Assembly: GCA_024401855.1 (NCBI GenBank)
Contig: JAKSKH010000012.1
Location: 1-63,139, forward strand
DNA: 63,139 nucleotides
Direction: 5' to 3'
From: Bacteroidales bacterium
Lineage (GTDB): Bacteria > Bacteroidota > Bacteroidia > Bacteroidales > UBA932
In this document: one piece after another, positions 26,056 to 33,955 of the stretch
Layout of the letters: each line of letters opens with the position of its first letter
How positions within the stretch are numbered: the first letter of the stretch is position 1
Translations under genes and position numbers: made by a program
The notes under the pieces: generated by a model
What the model was told of the DNA's origin: nothing
Database searches by the model: none
The model's input: the letters and a program-made list of their open reading frames with translations, nothing else

Positions 26056-27670
26056 TTTCGGCAATGATGGGATCTTCGTATATTGTCTGCAACCTCGCAA
26101 GTTCTTTCCTGAGCTTCCGGATTATCTTCTCTGTCCCCGGTTTTCCGTAAATATTGTTCATTTCTTCCGGATCGTTCCTGAGGTCGAACAACTCCCATTC
26201 ATCAATGTCATTATAGAAATGCATAAGTGAATATCTCTCTGTCCTGACTCCGTAATGTCTTCTTACACAATGCTCTGCGGGATATTCATAATAATGGTAA
26301 TACAATGATTTACGCCATCCTCTGTTATTTCCGTAAAGGAGATTGAGATAACTTTCACCCTGAATGTCTTCGGGTATGTCTGCTCCGGCCAGTTCGAGGA
26401 AGGATGGCGCATGATCAATATTCTGGACCATACCGTCAATGTCTTTTCCTCTCAAGGCCGTCCTGCAGCAGTCCGGCATGCGCACAAGCAGAGGTGTCCT
26501 GAAACTTTCCTCATACATGAAGCGCTTGTCAAAGTATCCGTGCTCCCCCATGAAAAACCCCTGGTCGGATGTATATATCACAATTGTGTTCTCAAGGAGA
26601 CCATTTTCTTTCAAGTAGTCATAAACGCGTCCGACATTACGGTCAATGGAATGAATAACTCTGCAGTAATCATGCATATAACGCTGGTATTTCCATTGAT
26701 ACAGAGCGTCCCCGCTCAAACTGTCTTTCTTGAACTTTTCTATTATGGGAAGGTAGTGCGCATCCCAGACAGCCTGCTGCTCCTCCGTCATTCTACCCGG
26801 CCGGAACTCTCCTGTCTGGAGATACATGCCGCGGCCATAACTTTCAAGCATGGGATTCTCGGGCGTGTGGATTTCGTTCTCCCTGTCAGCCATCTTCAGG
26901 TCATAGACAACATTCATATCCTTTATGATGCTCATCTCCTGATTGGCTGCGGCTTTCCTTCCGGAATAATCGTCATAGAAATTGTCCGGGAGGGGATATG
27001 TTATGTCATTGTATAGATCAAGGTCGCACAGATCGGGCATCCAGGTCCTGTGGGGAGCCTTGTGATGCAGGAAGAGACAGAAAGGCTTCGATTTGTCGCG
27101 TCCGTTTTCAAGCCATTCGAGAGCAATGTCCGTGGTGATGTTCGTTGCATATCCCAGTTTGACACAGTTCTGTCCGTTGTCTATGAAGACAGGGTTGTAG
27201 TAGTCTCCCTGTCCGGTGAGAATGTTCCAGTAATCGAAACCTGTCGGCTCGCTCACAAGATGCCACTTCCCTATCATTGCAGTGGTGTAACCGGCATCGC
27301 GAAGCAGTTGCTGTACAGTCTGCTGGCTGCCGTCAAACACTCCATGCTCATTGTTGGTGAAACCATTCTTGTGCGAGTGCTTGCCGGTCAGCAGACAAGC
27401 CCTTGAAGGACCGCTGAGTGAGTTTGCGACGAAGCTGTTGGTGAATCTTACTCCTTCAGAAGCTATCCTGTCTATGTTGGGAGTATCGAGGAAACGGTTG
27501 TCATACGCGCTTACAGTCTGATACGAATGATCGTCGCACATGATGTAAACTATGTTCAACGGTTTCTTACCTGACTTCTGCTTCCCGCCTGAACAGGAAT
27601 TCAATAGAGGAATCAGGGAAGAAAGGACAGCCGTACCTGCAAAACTTGCAAATATCGCCTTATTTGCCAT
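26048..27670 (-). CDS. Formylglycine-dependent sulfatase (S1 family), serine type, lipoprotein
   Basis: A 540-residue alkaline-phosphatase-fold sulfatase. The signal peptide ends in LLNSC with Cys26 as the probable lipidated residue. Metal-binding starts with IVYIMCDDHSYQ (Asp46, Asp47). The activation signature is SGPSRACLLTG, with Ser86 as the residue converted to formylglycine; it is the S-x-P-S-R type that depends on anSME rather than on the aerobic enzyme. Other family marks are GKWHLVSEP and YTSDQGFFMGEHGYFDKRFMYEESFRTPLL. It removes sulfate esters from glycans. Together with the GH29 enzyme it suggests sulfated, fucose-containing substrates such as mucin or fucoidan; the exact substrate is not predictable by eye. 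Confidence 0.95.
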   Translation of the reverse strand: MANKAIFASFAGTAVLSSLIPLLNSCSGGKQKSGKKPLNIVYIMCDDHSYQTVSAYDNRFLDTPNIDRIASEGVRFTNSFVANSLSGPSRACLLTGKHSHKNGFTNNEHGVFDGSQQTVQQLLRDAGYTTAMIGKWHLVSEPTGFDYWNILTGQGDYYNPVFIDNGQNCVKLGYATNITTDIALEWLENGRDKSKPFCLFLHHKAPHRTWMPDLCDLDLYNDITYPLPDNFYDDYSGRKAAANQEMSIIKDMNVVYDLKMADRENEIHTPENPMLESYGRGMYLQTGEFRPGRMTEEQQAVWDAHYLPIIEKFKKDSLSGDALYQWKYQRYMHDYCRVIHSIDRNVGRVYDYLKENGLLENTIVIYTSDQGFFMGEHGYFDKRFMYEESFRTPLLVRMPDCCRTALRGKDIDGMVQNIDHAPSFLELAGADIPEDIQGESYLNLLYGNNRGWRKSLYYHYYEYPAEHCVRRHYGVRTERYSLMHFYNDIDEWELFDLRNDPEEMNNIYGKPGTEKIIRKLRKELARLQTIYEDPIIAENE

Positions 27671-27681
27671 TGTCCGAAGCT

Positions 27682-28833
27682 TTAAATTTCAACCCAGACA
27701 GCCCCCTCTGCGCTGCTTGCAACACAGGCGTTTATGAACTTGACTCCACGAAGTCCATCCTCCGCATCCGGGAAATCCAGATCCCAACTGCCGTCATTGG
27801 ACTTTCCATTGATAATGTTCAACAACGCATCGGCAAAGGATTTGTATATATTGGCGAAGGCCATTGTCAAGCCTTCAGGATGTCCGGACGGAATCCTGTT
27901 CATCTCCAGGGCATGGCCTGACGTGTGCGCCGCACGTGTGTATATCTGAGTCGGTTTTCCTTTCAGTGTAACTTTAAGGAAATCCGGATGCTCCTGCTCC
28001 CACTCAATTGCGCCCTTTGTTCCGAAAATCCTTATCGCAAGGCCATTGTAGTGTCCGGCTGCAATCTGTGAACATGAGAATGTGCCGTGTGCCCCATTGT
28101 CGAATTCAACCAGCATGTTTGCATTCAAGTCCAATTCATGGCCGAACCTGTCCAGCATTGCGGCCAGTTTCCTGACGTGGCATCCCGTCATGTAAGAGAC
28201 GGTTTCCTCAATATGGGTTCCAATGTCGCCGACACAGTTTGAAATCCCGCTGAATTCAGGATTCATCCTCCATACAGAAAGTTTCTTCCCGGAAGACTCG
28301 GCGCAGTCCACTTCATCCATCAGCCAATCCTGCAGATATTCGGCTTTCACATCTACGACCTCACCGATTTCTCCGTTCTGTATCAGCTCCTTCGCCTGCT
28401 TTACCATATTGTAACCGGTATAGGTGTATGTCACGCAGAACAGGACATTTTTCTCCTTCGCCAGCCTGCACAGTTCTTCGGCTTCTTCAATGCTGAAGCA
28501 AAGAGGTTTCTCGCATACCACATGTATCCCTTTCTCAATGAATGCCCTGGCAACTTCATAATGGAAACGGTTGGGAGTGCAGATGACAACGAAGTCGATT
28601 GTGTCTTCCCTTGCCGATTCCATCTCGGCCATCGTTCTATAATCCGGATATATTCTTCCTTGCTCAATTCCATAGTGCTTCCCGCATTCAATGTTGCTTT
28701 GCGCATTTGATGAGCTGAAGCATCCGGCAACAAGATCCGCCTGTTCGTTTATTGCAATGGCTTTGCGGTGAACACCGCCGATGAAAGCTTTAAGGGTACC
28801 GCCGACCTGGCCGTAACGTAATTTTGTTCTCAT
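27682..28833 (-). CDS. Gfo/Idh/MocA-family oxidoreductase (cytoplasmic)
   Basis: A 383-residue NAD(P)-dependent sugar oxidoreductase. The Rossmann domain begins LRYGQVGGTLKAFIGGVHRKAI, with a serine/glutamine-rich loop, then FVVICTPNRFHYEVARAFIEKGIHVVCEKPLCFSIEEAEEL, where EKP holds the conserved catalytic lysine. The alpha/beta substrate domain has GDIGTHIEETVSYMTG and several histidines (NGLAIRIFGTKGAIEWEQEHP). No signal peptide is visible, unlike the second Gfo gene at 29924. It is 4 nt downstream of the TIM-barrel isomerase gene on the same strand, and 11 nt upstream of the sulfatase gene. The likely role is oxidation or reduction at one carbon of a sugar during the pathway described in the findings. 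Confidence 0.93.
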   Translation of the reverse strand: MRTKLRYGQVGGTLKAFIGGVHRKAIAINEQADLVAGCFSSSNAQSNIECGKHYGIEQGRIYPDYRTMAEMESAREDTIDFVVICTPNRFHYEVARAFIEKGIHVVCEKPLCFSIEEAEELCRLAKEKNVLFCVTYTYTGYNMVKQAKELIQNGEIGEVVDVKAEYLQDWLMDEVDCAESSGKKLSVWRMNPEFSGISNCVGDIGTHIEETVSYMTGCHVRKLAAMLDRFGHELDLNANMLVEFDNGAHGTFSCSQIAAGHYNGLAIRIFGTKGAIEWEQEHPDFLKVTLKGKPTQIYTRAAHTSGHALEMNRIPSGHPEGLTMAFANIYKSFADALLNIINGKSNDGSWDLDFPDAEDGLRGVKFINACVASSAEGAVWVEI

Positions 28834-28837
28834 ATCT

Positions 28838-29827
28838 TCAGTTTTTTATTGCGTCATCGAATTTGATCGCGGATTTCGGGAAATCAATTTTCCTTACAAA
28901 TGCGCATGCTTCCCTTGCGCCGTATTCCCTGTCCATTCCTGAATCTTCCCATTCAACGGATAGGGGACCTTCATAGTTGTGGGCGTTAAGAACTCTTATT
29001 ATTTCCTCGAAATTCACGTCTCCGTGTCCGAGAGAACGGAAATTCCACCCTCTTCTCAAATCGCCGAATTCAATATGCGAACCGAGAAGACCGTTCTTCC
29101 CGTTGAGTGTTACGGCGCAGTCTTTCATATGAACATGGTAAACCCTGTCCATGAAATCCTCCAGGAAGACGTGCGGAGTAACACCCTGCCACTGAAGATG
29201 GCTGGGATCGAAATTAATGCCGAATTCAGGACGGTCGCTGAATTTCTTCAGAAGCCTTTCCGTCGAATAATAATCGAAGGCAATCTCTCCCGGATGAACT
29301 TCAAGACAATATTTGATTCCATTCTCCTTGAAAACATCAAGAATGGGGCACCAGAGGTCATGAATTTGCTGGAAGCCGTCTTCTATCTGTTCTTCTGTTG
29401 TCTGGGGGAATGAGTAGAACCATTTCCAGATTGGGGAGCCCACGAAACCGGTGACACAGTATGCACCAAGTTTTCTGGCGGCAACAGCAGAAGCTTTCAT
29501 GGTCTGAACAGCCCATTTTCTTATTTCGTCGGGCTTTCCGGCAAATTCCGCCGGGGCGAAATTGTCAAGTCTCGGATCATTGTAATCGCCCACGCACTGG
29601 CTTGGCACGTGAGCGCAGAGAGCCTTTACAACGAGATTGTGCTTTTTAAAGACATTTTTGATGCTTTCAACGTATGAATCATCCGCGGCCGCCCTTATGG
29701 GATCGAGGTGATTGCCCCATATCGCCAATTCGATACCGTCATAACCCATCTCCGCAGCCTTGCCGCAAAGGGTGTCAAGATCCATGTCTGCCCACTGGCA
29801 GCTCATAAGTGTTACTAAACGTGGCAT
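28838..29827 (-). CDS. Sugar phosphate isomerase/epimerase family TIM-barrel protein
   Basis: A 329-residue protein of the AP-endonuclease-2 fold family that includes inositol and sugar isomerases and 3-keto-sugar enzymes. The barrel starts PRLVTLMSCQWADMDLDTLCG, followed by YDGIELAIWGNHLDP. Metal ligands are likely in YCLEVHPGEIAF (Glu, His), INFDPSHLQWQG (Asp, His), VYHVHMKDCAV (His, Lys) and PLSVEWEDSGMD (Glu). No signal peptide is present, so it is cytoplasmic. It is the first gene of the minus-strand run with the Gfo, sulfatase and anSME genes, and its start faces the divergent exported Gfo gene across 96 nt. Confidence 0.9.
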   Translation of the reverse strand: MPRLVTLMSCQWADMDLDTLCGKAAEMGYDGIELAIWGNHLDPIRAAADDSYVESIKNVFKKHNLVVKALCAHVPSQCVGDYNDPRLDNFAPAEFAGKPDEIRKWAVQTMKASAVAARKLGAYCVTGFVGSPIWKWFYSFPQTTEEQIEDGFQQIHDLWCPILDVFKENGIKYCLEVHPGEIAFDYYSTERLLKKFSDRPEFGINFDPSHLQWQGVTPHVFLEDFMDRVYHVHMKDCAVTLNGKNGLLGSHIEFGDLRRGWNFRSLGHGDVNFEEIIRVLNAHNYEGPLSVEWEDSGMDREYGAREACAFVRKIDFPKSAIKFDDAIKN

Positions 29828-29877
29828 ATGAATTAAAAATTAGTTATCGTGTTTCAACAAATATAACAAAATAAATG

Positions 29878-29885
29878 TATCTTTA
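29878..29885 (+). promoter_or_regulatory. Putative -7 element TATCTTTA for the exported Gfo/DUF1080 pair
   Basis: TATCTTTA differs from TAnnTTTG only at the last base and lies 38 nt upstream of the ATG at 29924. The same octamer precedes the GH127 gene at 33932-33939, so the two plus-strand units may share promoter type. No clear TTTG element is found at the -33 distance. Confidence 0.35.
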
Positions 29886-29923
29886 CATCCAACAGCATAG
29901 ATTAACACTAAAACACAAATAAT

Positions 29924-31231
29924 ATGAACCGTAGAGAATTCATTGAAAAAGCGGCAACGATCGGTGCCGGAATAAGCGCCAGCCCGTTCATCGTAAGAGG
30001 TGCGGATAAGAAAGTCAGTCCTTCCGACAAGATCAAAGTCGGTCTGATCGGATGTAACGGCATGGGATTCAGCGACCTTTCAGCTTTCCTTAACAACCCC
30101 GAGGTCGAGTGTGCCGCAATCGCGGACATAGACAGGAATGTGCTTGAGAAAAGAGGTGCGGAAACTGAAAAGATCCAGGGAAAGAAAGTAAAGCTGTATT
30201 CCGACTGGAGAAGGCTCATTGACAACAAGGATATAGACGTAGTCATAGTTGGCACCCCGGACCACTGGCACTGTCTTCAAATGGTTGCAGCCTGCGAGGC
30301 CGGCAAGGATGTATATTGCGAAAAGCCCCTCGGCAACAGCATAGAAGAATGCAATATCATGGTCCGGGCAGCACGTAAATACAACCGCGTTGTCCAGGTT
30401 GGACAGTGGCAGCGCAGCGATCCTCACTGGCAGGACGCCGTAGATTTCGTCCGCAGCGGGAAACTCGGAAAAATCCGCACCGTCCGGGTGTTCTCATACC
30501 AGGGCTGGTGTCCCTCAATCCCGGTCAAGCCCGATTGTCCCGTCCCCGACGGAGTTGATTATGACATGTGGCTCGGCCCCGCTCCTGAACGCCCGTTCAA
30601 TCCGAACCGCTTCCATTTCACGTTCAGGTGGTTCTGGGATTATGCCGGCGGACTGATGACCGACTGGGGCGTTCATCTGCTTGACTACGCCCTTTACGGA
30701 ATGGATGTCACTGCCCCCAGATCAGTAATGGCATCAGGAGGCAAATACGGTTATCCCGACGATGCATGCGAGACTCCGGATCTCCTTCAGACCGTATATG
30801 ATTTCGGTGATTTTACCGTTCTGTGGGATCATGCCATAGGCATTAATGACGGAGCGTACGGACGCACGCACGGAGTGGCTTATGTAGGTGAAAACGGCAC
30901 TCTCGTTGTCGACAGAGGCGGATGGGAAGTAATTCCCGAGAATGTAAACGGCGTGCAGAGGATGGAGGCGGTACCGCTGCATGAAAGCTATGGAGGAGGC
31001 GGACTCAACCTTCATGTCAAGAATCATCTTGAGTGTATAAAGACACGTAATGTTAACTGTAACGCGAGCATAGAGATCGGAGCGCACATCGCCAAGTTCT
31101 CACAGCTCGGAAACATTGCCTATCGTACCGGGAAGAAACTCTTCTGGGATGGAAAGACATTCAACGATGCAGAGGCCGACTCTTACCTGTGCAAGACTTA
31201 CCGTGCACCCTGGGAACTCCCTAAAATCTGA
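29924..31231 (+). CDS. Exported Gfo/Idh/MocA-family oxidoreductase (Tat-type signal)
   Basis: A 435-residue protein whose N-terminus NRREFIEKAATIGAGISASPF has twin arginines followed by a hydrophobic stretch, as in Tat signals that export folded, cofactor-bound enzymes. The Rossmann domain contains VGLIGCNGMGFSDLSAFL and VVIVGTPDHWHCLQMV, then CEAGKDVYCEKPLGNSIEEC with the conserved lysine of EKP. A long substrate domain follows, with RWFWDYAGGLMTDWGVHLLDYALYGMD. Periplasmic Gfo enzymes of this kind carry tightly bound cofactor and oxidise glycosides. The next gene, DUF1080, starts 22 nt downstream, so the two should work together outside the cytoplasm. Confidence 0.93.
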   Translation: MNRREFIEKAATIGAGISASPFIVRGADKKVSPSDKIKVGLIGCNGMGFSDLSAFLNNPEVECAAIADIDRNVLEKRGAETEKIQGKKVKLYSDWRRLIDNKDIDVVIVGTPDHWHCLQMVAACEAGKDVYCEKPLGNSIEECNIMVRAARKYNRVVQVGQWQRSDPHWQDAVDFVRSGKLGKIRTVRVFSYQGWCPSIPVKPDCPVPDGVDYDMWLGPAPERPFNPNRFHFTFRWFWDYAGGLMTDWGVHLLDYALYGMDVTAPRSVMASGGKYGYPDDACETPDLLQTVYDFGDFTVLWDHAIGINDGAYGRTHGVAYVGENGTLVVDRGGWEVIPENVNGVQRMEAVPLHESYGGGGLNLHVKNHLECIKTRNVNCNASIEIGAHIAKFSQLGNIAYRTGKKLFWDGKTFNDAEADSYLCKTYRAPWELPKI

Positions 31232-31253
31232 CAAACCATTTAATTCATATAAC

Positions 31254-32045
31254 ATGAAGAAATTTTTGTTTTCTGTATCCGCATTAGTATGCGTATCAGT
31301 TATGTGCTTTGCACAGGGCTCCATCCCTGCAGGATACAAGGATGACCGTACCGAGCATATGAAGCCCGGAATGTCTGAATTCTATGCACCCCAGCCTTCC
31401 AAGGTCAGCCCCGGCTGCCAGAAGTGCGGCGGAGCTCCTTCAGATGCCATCGTCCTTTTTGACGGCAAAAATCTTGACAAGTGGTGCTCATCACGTACTG
31501 GAGAGGCAGCAGGTTGGACGGTTAACGGTGATGGAACAATGACAGTGAACAAGAAAGCCGGTGATATCCGTACAAAAGAGACATTCGGCGACTTCCAGCT
31601 TCACATCGAATGGTGTGTTCCGGAAGACATTCAGGGAGAGAACCAGGCTCGCGGCAACAGCGGTGTATTCCTTCAGGGCAAGTACGAAGTCCAGGTTCTT
31701 GACAACTATGAGAACCAGACTTACGTGGACGGTATGGCCGGAAGTATCTACAAGCAGTCAACACCTCTCGTAAATCCTTGTCGAAAGCCCGGAGAGTGGA
31801 ACGTATATGACATCATCTACACGGCTCCCACATTCAAGAAGGACGGAACATATCGTACACATCCCTACGTAACGGTGATATTCAATGGTGTACTCGTTCA
31901 GAACCACACCATGATACTCGGAACTACAGAATACATAGGATTCCCGACCTGCGCACCTCACGGAGACGGTCCTATCGAGCTCCAGAGCCATGGAGATCCC
32001 AGCAAACCTATCAGCTACAGGAATATCTGGATACGTAATCTATAG
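31254..32045 (+). CDS. DUF1080 (3-keto-disaccharide hydrolase family) exported protein
   Basis: I start at the ATG at 31254 because it gives a clean signal peptide (MKKFLFSVSALVCVSVMCFAQ); the longer frame reads through the upstream gene. The 263-residue protein shows DUF1080 marks: IVLFDGKNLDKWCSSRTGEAAGW, the strand KETFGDFQLHIEWCVPE, GNSGVFLQGKYEVQVLDNY, then EWNVYDIIYTAP and GVLVQNHTMI, forming a concanavalin-like sheet. A cysteine pair (SPGCQKCGG) lies in the linker after the signal. Family members are named 3-keto-disaccharide hydrolases and act on oxidised glycosides, which fits the oxidoreductase gene just upstream. A bidirectional terminator follows. Confidence 0.9.
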   Translation: MKKFLFSVSALVCVSVMCFAQGSIPAGYKDDRTEHMKPGMSEFYAPQPSKVSPGCQKCGGAPSDAIVLFDGKNLDKWCSSRTGEAAGWTVNGDGTMTVNKKAGDIRTKETFGDFQLHIEWCVPEDIQGENQARGNSGVFLQGKYEVQVLDNYENQTYVDGMAGSIYKQSTPLVNPCRKPGEWNVYDIIYTAPTFKKDGTYRTHPYVTVIFNGVLVQNHTMILGTTEYIGFPTCAPHGDGPIELQSHGDPSKPISYRNIWIRNL

Positions 32046-32061
32046 TATCGATTTAAATTAA

Positions 32062-32100
32062 AAATCCGGTCGAGGCTTTCGCCAAGACCGGATTTTTTTA
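32062..32100. terminator. Bidirectional terminator, 10-bp GC-rich stem
   Basis: AAATCCGGTC (32062-32071) pairs with GACCGGATTT (32086-32095), with an inner GGC/GCC pairing, followed by a run of T on the plus strand and a T-rich stretch on the minus strand. It ends the DUF1080 gene and the convergent 134-residue gene. Confidence 0.88.
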
Positions 32101-32502
32101 TTCTTCACCTTCACCGTCGTCCGAATCTTCGATATCGTCTTTCTCCTCCTCTTCATCAGCGCTGCTCAAATCCTCGAGTTCCTTGGTGCCCGGGATGGTA
32201 TCGTCCGGAGCTTCGGGGACCATTGATGATCCTGCAATCTGCTCGATTTCCGACTCCCCTTCCCTGTCAAGCCAGTTCTCAACGTCTTCGAAACTGTCAC
32301 GTTCCACAGGAATCTTGACAAGATAAATGTCTTCGGGCAGCTCAATTGTGATGGCATAAAAGCTGTCACCGCTGGGTTTATGATATTCCTTAATATCTTC
32401 TTCGCAGGATTCAAGGCCATCGGGATACTTCTCGTTGAAGGCCTTGCGAAGATCATCCTGCATCTTCTCAATGCTTATGATATGGCGTTTCTTTTCTGAC
32501 AT
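32098..32502 (-). CDS. Hypothetical small acidic protein with disordered C-terminus
   Basis: A 134-residue cytoplasmic protein I do not recognise. The first 85 residues look folded: SIEKMQDDLRKAFNEKYPDGL (helix), then DSFYAITIELPEDIYLVKIPVER (two strands), then DSFEDVENWL. The last 40 residues are mainly Glu, Asp and Ser and should be disordered. Such acidic-tailed small proteins may bind basic partners, but no function should be assigned. It is a single gene: convergent with DUF1080 across a shared terminator, with a plausible promoter upstream on the minus strand (TTG, 20 nt, TAATATTG at 32522-32529). Confidence 0.7.
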   Translation of the reverse strand: MSEKKRHIISIEKMQDDLRKAFNEKYPDGLESCEEDIKEYHKPSGDSFYAITIELPEDIYLVKIPVERDSFEDVENWLDREGESEIEQIAGSSMVPEAPDDTIPGTKELEDLSSADEEEEKDDIEDSDDGEGEE

Positions 32503-32606
32503 TTCCTCTCGAATTGGAACGCAATATTACACAGCGTTTTTCAATCTTGCAAGAGTAAGGAACTGATGAAGTATTTTGTTTCAGGATAAGTGTGTGAATG
32601 TCAATA

Positions 32607-33881
32607 TTATTTCCTTCCAAAATTTTTATCTGCAAAATCGAGCATCCAGATCCAGTCAATGGCGGATATGCCGTGATCGTTGTTGCGACGGACATAAGCA
32701 AGGTTGGAACCTATTGCTTCTGTTCCGTAGTCCTCAGGCCATGCAACCTTCGGAAGACCTTCCTTTCCAAGCATCTCCCATACGGGACTTGCCGCCTGCA
32801 AGGCCATGAATTCACTTTCCGTATCATACCAGGGCTCGTCGAATCCCTGGATCATCAGCGATCTCGGAGCAACGCAGGCCAGGAAAAGATGCTGGTCAAA
32901 ATTCAGGGAGGCTTCATTGTCGGCGTATTTTGCATATGCCTTGCAATACCAGTGGAGGAAGCTGGTCGTTTCGGTCTTTATGTTTTCTCCATAATAGTGC
33001 TTGGCAAGGGGGGCTCCGCCTCCACCGGTCTGGTTGGGAACGACGACGGGGAACCTCTCATCGAAAGCCCCGGCAATGAGAGCCGCCTTTCCAAGGCGCG
33101 AATATCCGGTAAGGAGCACCTGCTTTTCGTTGAGCTGAGGGTCGCGTTCTATCATGTCCATTCCGCGCATAAGGCCCCATCCCCATGCATTGAGTGAAGT
33201 TGTGTTGTCCGTACGCTCGGGATCGCGTTTGCCCCAGAGGTCGAATATCCTGGTATATGCTATTTCAACATCCTCTCCCGGATCCGGGTCCGGGGATATG
33301 TCTTCATAGCATGCTGTCACAACTGCGTATCCGCGGGCAATCAGGATATTTACAGGTATGATTGTGGGAGAATTCAGTTTGTTCATGGAGCCTCTTCCGG
33401 TATCGTACGACGAAAGACCGACTCTTGTATAGTTCGGATATCTCAATATCTCCTCATCGTCAAGAACCGTGTGGTTCCCACCGTAGTTCAGGAGAAGTAT
33501 TACAGGAACCGGACCTTTAACATGCTTAGGGGTAATGACAAGCCAGTCAATCTTCGGACCGCTTTTGTCGGGTTTGAACCACATTCTTATCTGCCTGCGA
33601 ATCGCGAAACCAGCAAGCGTTTCCCCTTCATCGAGGGTTTCGGTCACAACGGTTTCAGGGGCCGAAGGCATCCTGCCGTACATCTCGCTCTGGAAAATAT
33701 CAAGAATTTCCTGCCTGCGGAGCTGCCAGTCTTTTGCATTCTTTACTTTTTTACCGTTCACAAACTCAAGTGGATTCTCCAAGGTAAACGGAGGAATCTT
33801 CGATTTGTCATAATTCTGAGCTTGGATTTCCGTAATTCCCGAAATCAGGGCCACGGCGAAAACGAATAGAATTTTCTTCAT
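32607..33881 (-). CDS. CE15-like glucuronoyl esterase (alpha/beta hydrolase), exported
   Basis: A 424-residue protein with a signal peptide (about 1-22, ending EIQAQ). It matches bacterial CE15 carbohydrate esterases. The nucleophile is Ser261 in TGYSRLGKAAL, the family's GxSRxGK motif, followed by AFDERFPVVVPNQTGGGGAP. The catalytic histidine is probably His403 in RNNDHGIS. CE15 enzymes split ester bonds between 4-O-methyl-glucuronic acid and lignin alcohols; gut members act on plant cell-wall glucuronoxylan, but substrate may vary. The gene is divergent from the GH127 gene across 74 nt. A full TAnnTTTG match (TATGTTTG) lies at 33913-33920 on the minus strand. Confidence 0.85.
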   Translation of the reverse strand: MKKILFVFAVALISGITEIQAQNYDKSKIPPFTLENPLEFVNGKKVKNAKDWQLRRQEILDIFQSEMYGRMPSAPETVVTETLDEGETLAGFAIRRQIRMWFKPDKSGPKIDWLVITPKHVKGPVPVILLLNYGGNHTVLDDEEILRYPNYTRVGLSSYDTGRGSMNKLNSPTIIPVNILIARGYAVVTACYEDISPDPDPGEDVEIAYTRIFDLWGKRDPERTDNTTSLNAWGWGLMRGMDMIERDPQLNEKQVLLTGYSRLGKAALIAGAFDERFPVVVPNQTGGGGAPLAKHYYGENIKTETTSFLHWYCKAYAKYADNEASLNFDQHLFLACVAPRSLMIQGFDEPWYDTESEFMALQAASPVWEMLGKEGLPKVAWPEDYGTEAIGSNLAYVRRNNDHGISAIDWIWMLDFADKNFGRK

Positions 33882-33912
33882 ATAATGTTGTTATGGGTTA
33901 GCGTTCCTTTTA

Positions 33913-33920
33913 CAAACATA
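33913..33920 (-). promoter_or_regulatory. Putative -7 element TATGTTTG of the CE15 gene
   Basis: On the minus strand TATGTTTG fully matches TAnnTTTG, 31 nt upstream of the CE15 start codon. On the plus strand the same 74-nt divergent region carries TATCTTTA at 33932-33939 for the GH127 gene. The two elements face away from each other about 20 nt apart, so the promoters probably overlap. Confidence 0.45.
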
Positions 33921-33955
33921 AGAAATTTTACTATCTTTAGGAAAATATAACAAAA

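Noticed and set aside
26411-27016. 201-residue frame on the plus strand inside the sulfatase gene
   Set aside because: Antisense shadow of a certain gene, without motif or promoter.
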